From Thermoprotei archaeon ex4572_64 (GTDB taxonomy: Archaea; Thermoproteota; Thermoprotei; Thermoproteales; Thermocladiaceae), in NCBI GenBank assembly GCA_002254895.1, contig NJDF01000001.1, positions 1 to 13,490 of the forward strand: a DNA stretch of 13,490 nt, written 5' to 3'. Below the pieces are notes generated by a model. That model was not told the DNA's origin. It saw nothing but the letters and a program-made list of their open reading frames with translations, and searched no databases. A program made the translations under genes and the position numbers. Positions 6,282-12,101 of this stretch are shown here, piece by piece (position 1 is the first letter of the stretch; the number at the start of each line of letters is the position of its first letter).

Positions 6282-6287
6282 TTCTTT

Positions 6288-6301
6288 AAGGCTCGGGGCG
6301 G
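6288..6301 (-). repeat. 14-nt leader arm of the split-tRNA stem (3' half side)
   Basis: Minus-strand CCGCCCCGAGCCTT is the exact complement of the 14-nt trailer after the 5' half (7598-7611); 11 of 14 pairs are G-C. It ends four bases (AAAG) before the 3' bulge AA|A38. In the assembled pre-tRNA, AAAG faces anticodon-loop bases CTGU in the central 4-bp helix with one G-A mismatch. Confidence 0.85.
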
Positions 6302-6325
6302 TTATTTACTAATTTTAAAATTCCT

Positions 6326-6335
6326 ATTTTTAATA
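6326..6335 (-). promoter_or_regulatory. TATA-like box for the tRNA-Asn 3' half
   Basis: Minus-strand TATTAAAAAT lies 25-34 bases upstream of the leader arm that starts at 6301. Transcription would begin at or near the first base of the complementary arm, which is what an independently transcribed half needs. Confidence 0.5.
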
Positions 6336-6340
6336 CTTTC

Positions 6341-6348
6341 CTTAAATA
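6341..6348 (+). promoter_or_regulatory. TATA-like box for the radical SAM gene
   Basis: Plus-strand CTTAAATA lies 24-31 bases before TTG 6372. It is back to back with the minus-strand TATA at 6326-6335, so the two promoters are divergent and only about 6 bases apart. Confidence 0.35.
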
Positions 6349-6371
6349 TGACGTTCTGATCTAGAGAAAGC

Positions 6372-7529
6372 TTGAATTCTTCGAAATTTAAAGATGTGAT
6401 AGATATGAAGTTGGTAGTGAATCCCAGTATTAATATTAGTCCTTTCTGTTACTCTATTCTTCGTGTTGAGCCCTACTTGACCTGCAGTCATGCTTGTACT
6501 TACTGTTTTGGTCGTTGGTATAGAGTTAAAGACTATGTACAAAATAAGCCACTCTATGATTTTATAAATGAGTTTAAATTAACTATTAAGAAGTTGAAGA
6601 AACTGAATTTAAGATCTATTCCTTTTAGACTCTCTACTCTTATAGATCCATTTCAACCAATTGAGAGAGAGTATAGATTGAGTAGATATGTTATGAAGCT
6701 CTGTTATAAGTTCGATACACCACTAATCATTAATACAAAGGCAGTTATGCTTATGGAGAATGATTATCTGCAAGTTTTAAAGAAACTTCATGATAAGGAA
6801 ATCGTTATTGTTCAAGTATCATTAAGTACAATTAATGAGAAGATTGCTAAAGTTATTGAACCCAACGTTCCTTCACCCCATGAGAGATTGAAAATGTGTG
6901 AGAAGTTAGGTAGTGAAGATGTTCCTGTAATTGTTAGACTTCAACCATTTATTCCAGGAATTACTGATTTTGAAATTGAAGAAATAGTAAAACAATGTAA
7001 ATACGTAGGCGTTAAGCAAATTATTGTTGAAGCTTTAAGAGATGAGGTTGAGAATTTGAAAGTATTTAAGGAAGTCGCATATGACAAGTCAATGTATGAA
7101 AGTTTAGACAAATGGATATCATACTCACCATCAGTACAATTACCAACAAGAATAGTTAGACCATGTAGTGAGTGGAAATTAAGAGTTTTTGAAAAAGTTA
7201 AAGAACTATGCATAAAGTATAGTATTGAATTTTCAACATGTAAAGAGGGGTTCTATCACCTACATACAGCAAAAAATTGCTGTGGCATGCACTTTATGAA
7301 TCAGAATAAATATGTATTAAGACTCACCCTTCAAGAAGTTTGGAACTATTATAACAAGTATGGTAAGTTGCCAAGATTTGAAGAATTAACTCACGAACTT
7401 GACAAAACAATGTACATCTATGACGATAGGTTGAGGAACTATCCTAGAAATTTAAGAAGAGGATTGATACATCATGAGAAAATCTTAAGACAAATCTTGA
7501 ATGAGAAGGCTAGCGTCTTTCTAAATTAA
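6372..7529 (+). CDS. Radical SAM protein, SplB-like (spore photoproduct lyase family, COG1533 type)
   Basis: A 385-residue radical SAM protein. The CX3CX2C cluster is at Cys38, Cys42 and Cys45 (LTCSHACTYCFGRW), binding a [4Fe-4S] cluster that cleaves S-adenosylmethionine. The text STLIDPFQPIEREYRLSR (about 88-105) is typical of the SplB-like group, which includes DNA-repair photolyase homologues in archaea without spores; their substrate is unknown. Additional cysteines occur in the C-terminal part (VRPCSEWK, FSTCKEG and the pair KNCCGMH), which could hold a second metal site. The reported start is TTG 6372; GTG 6396 and ATG 6405 are in frame, and ATG 6405 is equally possible. The gene lies, on the opposite strand, between the two halves of the split tRNA-Asn. 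Whether it is functionally linked is unknown. Confidence 0.85.
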   Translation: MNSSKFKDVIDMKLVVNPSINISPFCYSILRVEPYLTCSHACTYCFGRWYRVKDYVQNKPLYDFINEFKLTIKKLKKLNLRSIPFRLSTLIDPFQPIEREYRLSRYVMKLCYKFDTPLIINTKAVMLMENDYLQVLKKLHDKEIVIVQVSLSTINEKIAKVIEPNVPSPHERLKMCEKLGSEDVPVIVRLQPFIPGITDFEIEEIVKQCKYVGVKQIIVEALRDEVENLKVFKEVAYDKSMYESLDKWISYSPSVQLPTRIVRPCSEWKLRVFEKVKELCIKYSIEFSTCKEGFYHLHTAKNCCGMHFMNQNKYVLRLTLQEVWNYYNKYGKLPRFEELTHELDKTMYIYDDRLRNYPRNLRRGLIHHEKILRQILNEKASVFLN

Positions 7530-7550
7530 TGCTAAACTTGAAGTTACTGT

Positions 7551-7570
7551 TAAGTACTAATAAGTACTAA
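7551..7570. repeat. Tandem 10-bp repeat
   Basis: TAAGTACTAA occurs twice in perfect tandem, each unit nearly palindromic (TTAGTACTTA). It lies in the gap between the end of the radical SAM gene and the trailer of the tRNA-Asn 5' half. It may mark transcript ends of the two converging units; no function can be shown. Confidence 0.3.
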
Positions 7571-7597
7571 TTATGAGATGACATCACGCGTTCAGTT

Positions 7598-7611
7598 CCG
7601 CCCCGAGCCTT
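7598..7611 (-). repeat. 14-nt trailer arm of the split-tRNA stem (5' half side)
   Basis: Minus-strand AAGGCTCGGGGCGG starts one base (A7612) after the 5' exon and pairs perfectly with the arm at 6288-6301. Complementarity stops at the arm ends, where the flanks do not pair. This is the inner helix that would hold both halves together for trans-splicing. Confidence 0.85.
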
Positions 7612-7612
7612 T

Positions 7613-7650
7613 TAACAGCCCGCCGCTCCACCTGGCTGAGCTACGGCGGC
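7613..7650 (-). tRNA. 5' half of a split tRNA-Asn (GUU)
   Basis: Read from 7650 on the minus strand: acceptor GCCGCCG, TA, D stem GCTC / GAGC with loop AGCCAGGTG, G26, anticodon-stem strand GCGGG, then C32 T33, anticodon G34 T35 T36 (7616-7614) and A37 (7613). The cloverleaf stops there: no 39-43 strand, T arm or acceptor 3' strand follows, only the 14-nt complementary trailer. Its missing second half is found at 6223-6281, 1.3 kb downstream on the same strand. The split is at the canonical 37/38 site. The 5' bulge is T36 A37 | A7612, and CTGU (32-35) faces AAAG upstream of the 3' exon. The joined anticodon stem GCGGG/CCCGT pairs with one G-U. Confidence 0.88.
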
Positions 7651-7673
7651 TTATTGTCTCATTTAAATCATTT

Positions 7674-7684
7674 CTTTTAAATCT
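7674..7684 (-). promoter_or_regulatory. TATA-like box for the tRNA-Asn 5' half
   Basis: Minus-strand AGATTTAAAAG lies 24-34 bases upstream of G1 (7650), giving a start at or within a few bases of the tRNA 5' end. A second AT-rich element, ATTTAAAT, is nearer (7661-7668). Confidence 0.45.
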
Positions 7685-7696
7685 TACTCTCTATGG

Positions 7697-7945
7697 CTAT
7701 GTAATTTTTACTAACATTCCGTACAGAAAATCTATTAAAGGTTTTACAATCATGTACGCTATCTCCGTTACCTTATACACTACATACCCTATCTTGTATA
7801 TTATATCTTTAAGTTGTGGATTTATGTTCTCGTTATTTAATATCCACGCTTTTACTGAATCCTTGTAAGGCTTTATAATGGCGTGTAGTAGTGCAAGCAC
7901 TAGAAGAATAAGTGCTACTAACAATATTCTAGATACCCAACCCAT
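7697..7945 (-). CDS. Small membrane protein, 82 residues
   Basis: A minus-strand ORF with an ATG start, 48 bases downstream of homocitrate synthase on the same strand. It has an N-terminal transmembrane helix (ILLVALILLVLALLHAII, about 7-24) followed by a polar stretch (KPYKDSVKAWILNNENINPQLK) and a second, weaker hydrophobic segment (IGYVVYKVTEIAYMIVKPLIDFLYGMLV, about 52-79). No family is recognised. The plus-strand frame over the same region runs through the tRNA-Asn 5' half and is a shadow. It may share the lysS transcript. Its stop is 47 bases upstream of the tRNA half. Confidence 0.5.
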   Translation of the reverse strand: MGWVSRILLVALILLVLALLHAIIKPYKDSVKAWILNNENINPQLKDIIYKIGYVVYKVTEIAYMIVKPLIDFLYGMLVKIT

Positions 7946-7993
7946 TGTTAGGAACTTCTTGGTTAAGAATTTAAAACTCTTACTCGGTACTTT

Positions 7994-9376
7994 CTATCTC
8001 GGTAGTCTCTTCAATACTATCTGTGTATGTGTTGATAATACACCTCTAATACTTCTAATAGTTTCAATTACTTGATTAAGCATGGCGTGATCCTTAACTT
8101 CTACTTTGGCTAAAATATCGTAATCTCCAGTTATCTCAATTACTTCCATAACACCATCAATGTTAATAACTCTTCTAGCAATGTTGGTTGTGTACACATT
8201 AGATTCACATTTAATCCAAATCATAGCTTGAAGCTTCTCTGGTGGTTTTAAAGATACTTGTCTTCCAGTAACTTCTTCAACAATTTCTAGTAGATCAGCA
8301 TCTCTGAGAATTCTTACATTAAGTTCTTTAATCTTCATAACAACTCTTGCAAGCTCATCATCACTTAGAGAAACTCCTAACCTTTCAAGTCTAGCCTTAA
8401 CTGCTGCTTTTCCTGTATACTTATCTATAGTCCAATCTCTAGATTTACCTATCCATTCTGGTGGGTAAGGCTCATAAGTCTGTGGATTAGCTAGTATACC
8501 AGCAACATGAATACCTGCCTTATGTATAAAGACATTCTCACCAGTTACTGGTGTGTGAGGTGGCATTATTATTCCTGAATACTTCTCAACAATTCTTGAA
8601 AGTTCAGGAAGTTTTTTCAAATCAATAACATCGATGCCGTAATGAACTTTGAGAGCGACTGCAATCTCTTGAAGACTAGTAATTCCTGCACGTTCACCAA
8701 GGCCGTTGATGGTTGTATGTATGGCCGTTACTCCTGCCTCAAAGGCTGCCAAGCTATTAGCTACGGCCATGCCTAGATCGTTATGTGCATGTATATCCAG
8801 CTCAACGTTAGGTACTTTCTCAAGAACTGTTCTAACTAGATTGTAAGTCCTGAAGGGTGTTAATATGCCTACAGTATCTGCAATGCTTACACGATCAGCA
8901 CCTGCATCTCTGGCTGTCTTCACAACTTCAATAAGATAATCTATACTTGCTCTTGAAGCGTCTTCAGCAGTAAATCTAACCTTAACACCGTAAGATCTAG
9001 CATATTCAATGTGTTCAGCAATTATTCTCAAAGCATCGTCTCTACTAACCTTATGCTTGTACTTTAGATGAATATCACTAACGCCATAGAAGATAGCTAC
9101 TCTATCAACATCACACTCCACAGCAACATCAATATCATTCTTTACTGCTCTAGAGTGTGCAATAACTTCTGCATTAAGGCCTTCTCTAGCAATGATGTAT
9201 ACGGCTCTCTTAATGTCTGGAGAAACAGATGGATGACCAGCCTCAATCATGTGAATACCAGCTTCATCAAGTTTACGAGCAATTTCAAGCTTCTGCTCAA
9301 CAGTAAATGAAACACCAGGAGTCTGCTCTCCTTCTCTCAAAGTGCTGTCAAGTATAAGTACCTTTCTAAAAGACAT
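7994..9376 (-). CDS. lysS: Homocitrate synthase with C-terminal RAM domain
   Basis: It condenses acetyl-CoA with 2-oxoglutarate to homocitrate, the first step of lysine synthesis through alpha-aminoadipate. The 460-residue protein has an HMGL-like TIM barrel with DSTLREGEQTPGV (10-22), the metal-binding HAHND (196-200) and NGLGERAGITSLQE (224-237). A linker and a C-terminal Lrp/AsnC-like RAM domain follow (about 383-457, MIWIKCESNVYTTNIARRVINIDGVMEVIEITGDYDILAKVEV). The RAM domain is typical of Sulfolobus-type homocitrate synthase and is thought to sense amino acid. An isopropylmalate or citramalate synthase is the alternative, but those have a LeuA-type regulatory domain instead. A TATA-like box on the minus strand at 9403-9410 lies 27-34 bases before the ATG. 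The dehydrogenase at 2430-3443 could act later in this pathway. Confidence 0.85.
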   Translation of the reverse strand: MSFRKVLILDSTLREGEQTPGVSFTVEQKLEIARKLDEAGIHMIEAGHPSVSPDIKRAVYIIAREGLNAEVIAHSRAVKNDIDVAVECDVDRVAIFYGVSDIHLKYKHKVSRDDALRIIAEHIEYARSYGVKVRFTAEDASRASIDYLIEVVKTARDAGADRVSIADTVGILTPFRTYNLVRTVLEKVPNVELDIHAHNDLGMAVANSLAAFEAGVTAIHTTINGLGERAGITSLQEIAVALKVHYGIDVIDLKKLPELSRIVEKYSGIIMPPHTPVTGENVFIHKAGIHVAGILANPQTYEPYPPEWIGKSRDWTIDKYTGKAAVKARLERLGVSLSDDELARVVMKIKELNVRILRDADLLEIVEEVTGRQVSLKPPEKLQAMIWIKCESNVYTTNIARRVINIDGVMEVIEITGDYDILAKVEVKDHAMLNQVIETIRSIRGVLSTHTQIVLKRLPR

Positions 9377-9402
9377 AGTATAGAAACGAGCACAGAAACC
9401 CC

Positions 9403-9410
9403 TAATAAAA
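9403..9410 (-). promoter_or_regulatory. TATA-like box for homocitrate synthase
   Basis: Minus-strand TTTTATTA is 27-34 bases before ATG 9376, consistent with a leaderless or short-leader mRNA. Confidence 0.35.
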
Positions 9411-9446
9411 CTATTCTAATAAAGAAGTTAAAATAGGTGAAGAGCT

Positions 9447-9578
9447 GTGAGAGTAATTAAGGAAATGCTAATAATGAAGACAGATGATAAATTTGAAAGA
9501 CTTGAAAAAGTAAATGAGAGCGAAAGGGAGAATAGAAAAGCGTTAAAGAACTGTGAAAAACAATGTGCAGGTAAGTAA
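9447..9578 (+). CDS. Possible small charged protein, 43 residues
   Basis: A short plus-strand frame starts with GTG 9447, six bases after a GGTGA Shine-Dalgarno-like motif (9436-9440); ATG 9465 and 9474 are in-frame alternatives. The text is strongly charged and helical (DDKFERLEKVNESERENRKALKNCEKQ) with two cysteines near the end. It may be a coiled-coil microprotein or chance. It fills the gap between the divergent homocitrate synthase and Nop5 genes. Confidence 0.3.
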   Translation: MRVIKEMLIMKTDDKFERLEKVNESERENRKALKNCEKQCAGK

Positions 9579-9662
9579 CGGTATGTTTAAAATGTAGACA
9601 AAAACTGAAGCGTTAAGAATCTTAAAGTAACGTTTATTAACTTTTAATAGTCATGAGTATTG

Positions 9663-10871
9663 ATGACACTAGCATATCTGATTCTTGATGTTTTGGGTTT
9701 AATAGTTCTAGACGATAAGGGTGAAGTAATTACCTACCTAACATACACAGGCGATGATGCTGAAATTGCAAATAAATTAACGAACATTGAGAAGGGTGAA
9801 GTAATTGATGAGCTTGTAAAGATTATTCAAGAAGTTAAGGATAGGGGTGTTGATACCATAATTGTTGAGCATAAAGAATTAGCTAGAAACTTAGCAGCCA
9901 AGGTTAAGGACGTAGAGATTAGATCGGAAGTACCTAGTAGAGGTGGTGAACTTTATAGATCAAACTTTGAGAATTACTTAAAGAAAATCTTCAACTTAAG
10001 TTTAGACGAGTACAATAGAAGGCTTTATGAACTTACAGTACTACAGACAAGACTTAAACTTAGACAAGCAGCTGAAAAACGCGATCTCTTCATTGCGCAA
10101 GCCATTAGTGCAGTTGATGATTCAGATAAGATTATAAATCTCATGGCTTCAAGAATTAGAGAATGGTATGGATTACACTTTCCAGAGCTTGAAGAACTCA
10201 TACGTGATCATAGAGATTACGTCAAGCTAGTTTACGAACTGGGACATAGATCAAACTTTACTATTGAAAATCTTGAGAAACTTGGAATACCTAGTGAAAG
10301 AGCTAGAAAAATTGCTGATACTGCTAAGAAGAGTGTTGGTGCTGAAATGGCTGAATGGGACATTGATAGCATTAGAACTTATGCTAAGGTATTTCTTGAA
10401 CTTCTAGAAACTAGAAGAAAACTCGCAACATACATTGATGATGCTATGAAGGAAGTTGCACCAAATATCAGAGAAATTGTTGGTTCACTTCTAGGTGCTA
10501 GACTCATAAACTTAGCTGGAGGCTTAATGAAACTTGCTCTATTACCAGCATCAACAATTCAAGTACTTGGTGCTGAAAAAGCCTTGTTTAGAGCTTTAAG
10601 AACAGGTGGTAAGCCTCCCAAGCATGGAGTTATCTTTCAGTTTCCAGAAATCTTCAGAGCACCCAGATGGCAGCGTGGAAAAATTGCAAGAGCCTTAGCA
10701 GCTAAACTAGCCATTGCCGCTAAGGCAGACGCATTTACAGGAAACTTCATAGCACCAAAATTGAAGGAAGAGTTAATGAAGCGTATTCAAGAAGTTAAGA
10801 TACAGTATGCTAGACCGCCACCAAGAAAACCAACAACAGCAAAGCCTACAAGAAAACCTAGCAGAAGATAA
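9663..10871 (+). CDS. nop5: Nop5/Nop56-58 family C/D-box sRNP core protein
   Basis: This scaffold of the archaeal C/D-box sRNP binds L7Ae-sRNA through its Nop domain, dimerises by a coiled coil and recruits fibrillarin by its N-terminal domain for guided 2'-O-methylation of rRNA and tRNA. An N-terminal alpha/beta domain (about 1-110) is followed by a long coiled-coil region (about 110-260), then the Nop domain with SLLGARLINLAGGLMKLA (276-293), GAEKALFRAL (304-313), KHGVIFQFPEI (321-331) and RGKIARALAAKLAIAAKAD (339-357). A basic, Pro/Thr-rich tail (PPPRKPTTAKPTRKPSRR) ends it. Length about 402 is normal. ATG 9663 is chosen over the adjacent TTG 9660. Fibrillarin follows 32 bases downstream, the usual archaeal pairing, but is damaged here. 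Confidence 0.95.
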   Translation: MTLAYLILDVLGLIVLDDKGEVITYLTYTGDDAEIANKLTNIEKGEVIDELVKIIQEVKDRGVDTIIVEHKELARNLAAKVKDVEIRSEVPSRGGELYRSNFENYLKKIFNLSLDEYNRRLYELTVLQTRLKLRQAAEKRDLFIAQAISAVDDSDKIINLMASRIREWYGLHFPELEELIRDHRDYVKLVYELGHRSNFTIENLEKLGIPSERARKIADTAKKSVGAEMAEWDIDSIRTYAKVFLELLETRRKLATYIDDAMKEVAPNIREIVGSLLGARLINLAGGLMKLALLPASTIQVLGAEKALFRALRTGGKPPKHGVIFQFPEIFRAPRWQRGKIARALAAKLAIAAKADAFTGNFIAPKLKEELMKRIQEVKIQYARPPPRKPTTAKPTRKPSRR

Positions 10872-10880
10872 GTTTAAAAT
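10872..10880 (+). promoter_or_regulatory. TATA-like box before fibrillarin
   Basis: GTTTAAAAT is centred about 28 bases before ATG 10904 and directly follows the nop5 stop codon, so fibrillarin has its own leaderless promoter. A second AT-rich element (TTTTAAAATATA) is nearer the ATG. Confidence 0.4.
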
Positions 10881-10903
10881 TCTTAAACTTTTAAAATATA
10901 TAC

Positions 10904-11188
10904 ATGTCCTTAATAAAACCTGTAGAGGTTAAACCTCACGATAAATTTGAGAGAGTCTACTGGGTAACTTTTGAAGATGGTACTGAGAGATTAGCAACAC
11001 CAAACTTAACACCTGGTAAGAGAGTTTACGGTGAACAATTAGTACAATGGGAAGGTATTGAGTATAGAGTTTGGAATCCATATCGTTCAAAGTTAGCAGC
11101 AGCTATACTTAATGGCCTTAAAAACATGCCAATAAGGCCTGGAAGTAAAGTTCTCTACCTAGCCCGAACAGTATGTGAGTATCGTTAA
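10904..11188 (+). CDS. flpA: Fibrillarin, N-terminal fragment (SAM-binding segment missing)
   Basis: Residues 1-86 read as normal archaeal fibrillarin: the N-terminal Nop5-binding domain ([49 protein letters not shown]) and the start of the methyltransferase domain, GSKVLYL (80-86). At that point the family continues with G-x-ASGTT, the SAM-binding loop, and about 50-60 further residues through motif II. Here the text changes to ARTVCEYR and stops. The C-terminal part resumes in another frame from 11175. So the gene carries an internal deletion plus a frame change, or the assembly has collapsed. As it stands the product could bind Nop5 but could not bind SAM. Confidence 0.85.
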   Translation: MSLIKPVEVKPHDKFERVYWVTFEDGTERLATPNLTPGKRVYGEQLVQWEGIEYRVWNPYRSKLAAAILNGLKNMPIRPGSKVLYLARTVCEYR

Positions 11189-11450
11189 ACAGATAGATGT
11201 TGCTTACATAGATATTGCACAGCCATTTCAAGCAAAAATACTTGCAGATAATGCTGATGTCTTCTTAAGAAGGCATGGACATGTGATGCTCATAATTAAA
11301 GCCATGTCTATAGACGTGACAGCAGCACCTGATGAAACTTTTAAGAGAGAAATTGACCATCTTAAAGAGAGAGGTTTTGAAATCCTAGAAACCGTAAAGC
11401 TTGAACCATACGACGTAGCTCACGCACTAGTTATTGCTAGAAAGCTCTGA
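11175..11450 (+). CDS. flpA: Fibrillarin, C-terminal fragment
   Basis: A frame overlapping the N-terminal fragment by 14 bases reads as the last third of fibrillarin: [30 protein letters not shown] (the catalytic-Asp region DIAQP), the [11 protein letters not shown] strand where the family has VKARSIDVT (Arg replaced by Met), and [15 protein letters not shown], where the family usually has DHA before the terminal strand (here AHA). The GTG start is not preceded by a Shine-Dalgarno motif and is probably not a real start. The two substitutions may mean relaxed selection. Together with 10904-11188 this accounts for about 180 of the usual 225-235 residues. Confidence 0.82.
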   Translation: MSIVKQIDVAYIDIAQPFQAKILADNADVFLRRHGHVMLIIKAMSIDVTAAPDETFKREIDHLKERGFEILETVKLEPYDVAHALVIARKL

Positions 11451-11504
11451 GTAAGAGTAAGACTTTAAAATAATTAACAATTATTAATTACATAAAAGTA
11501 AGGC

Positions 11505-12101
11505 ATGAAGGCTAGCCAAGATAAAGTACTCTTTGAAAAAATAGTAGATACGCTCATATCTAGGAAAGCAAACTTCCTAATAACTAATGGAAAATCCTAC
11601 TCATACGACGTAATTGCTAAAGTTAGAGTTAATAGTGATGATAGAAAGTTAATCATCAAAATAAGTAGTGATGTAGATAGGATAGTGAAGAGTGAAATTG
11701 TCGATCTAGCTTTACTCTCAAAAACAGCAAACGCTCTACCCATAATCATTGGATTATTTATAAATAATAAACTAATGAGTAACGATGTTGTGTATAGGAA
11801 GTTTGGAATTGTTGCTATGAGCTTCAAATCATTAAAGAACATACTTAATGGTAAACCTATAAAGTTCATTAAAGAGAGAGGTGTTACTAAGGCGAAAGTT
11901 AAGGGAGAGCTTCTTAGAAAACTTAGAGAAGAGGCAGGACTTAGCCTTGGAGATCTTGCAGAAATGCTTGGAGTTAATAGAAAGACTGTATACGAATATG
12001 AGAGAGGTACCTTCGAGGCATCTGAAAGAACAGCTAAAGACGTTGGTGTTGCCATTACTTCATCTGAAAAGAATGAGATCGAATTTATCAAGGAGATTTA
12101 A
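11505..12101 (+). CDS. Archaeal HTH (Xre-type) transcriptional regulator, C-terminally short
   Basis: The 198-residue protein has an N-terminal nuclease-fold-like domain (VLFEKIVDTLISRKANFLITNG..., strands LIIKISSDVD and ALPIIIGLFI) and a Cro/Xre helix-turn-helix at about 136-168 (LLRKLREEAGLSLGDLAEMLGVNRKTVYEYERG). This order matches the archaeal COG1395-type regulators, which I recall as about 300 residues with a further domain after the HTH. Here only about 30 residues follow, ending KDVGVAITSSEKNEIEFIKEI, which itself resembles text from the missing domain. So an internal or terminal deletion is likely. The stop overlaps the stop of nrdD by four bases (convergent). The regulated genes are unknown. 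Confidence 0.7.
   Translation: MKASQDKVLFEKIVDTLISRKANFLITNGKSYSYDVIAKVRVNSDDRKLIIKISSDVDRIVKSEIVDLALLSKTANALPIIIGLFINNKLMSNDVVYRKFGIVAMSFKSLKNILNGKPIKFIKERGVTKAKVKGELLRKLREEAGLSLGDLAEMLGVNRKTVYEYERGTFEASERTAKDVGVAITSSEKNEIEFIKEI

Noticed and set aside
6941..7213. Minus-strand 90-residue ORF inside the radical SAM gene
   Set aside because: Opposite conserved radical SAM text; no start signal; a shadow.
6223..7650. Single tRNA-Asn with a 1.3-kb intron
   Set aside because: The order on the minus strand allows it, so it is not excluded. However, the separate TATA-like box directly before the 14-nt arm of the 3' half and the oppositely oriented gene between favour two transcripts.
7578..7868. 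Plus-strand 96-residue ORF
   Set aside because: It runs through the tRNA-Asn 5' half and its trailer and opposes the better minus-strand membrane ORF; a shadow.
9068..9310. Plus-strand 80-residue ORF inside lysS
   Set aside because: Opposite the conserved N-terminal half of homocitrate synthase; a shadow.
11597..12091. Minus-strand 164-residue ORF opposite the HTH regulator
   Set aside because: Ser/Leu-rich mirror text of a gene with a clear HTH on the plus strand; a shadow.
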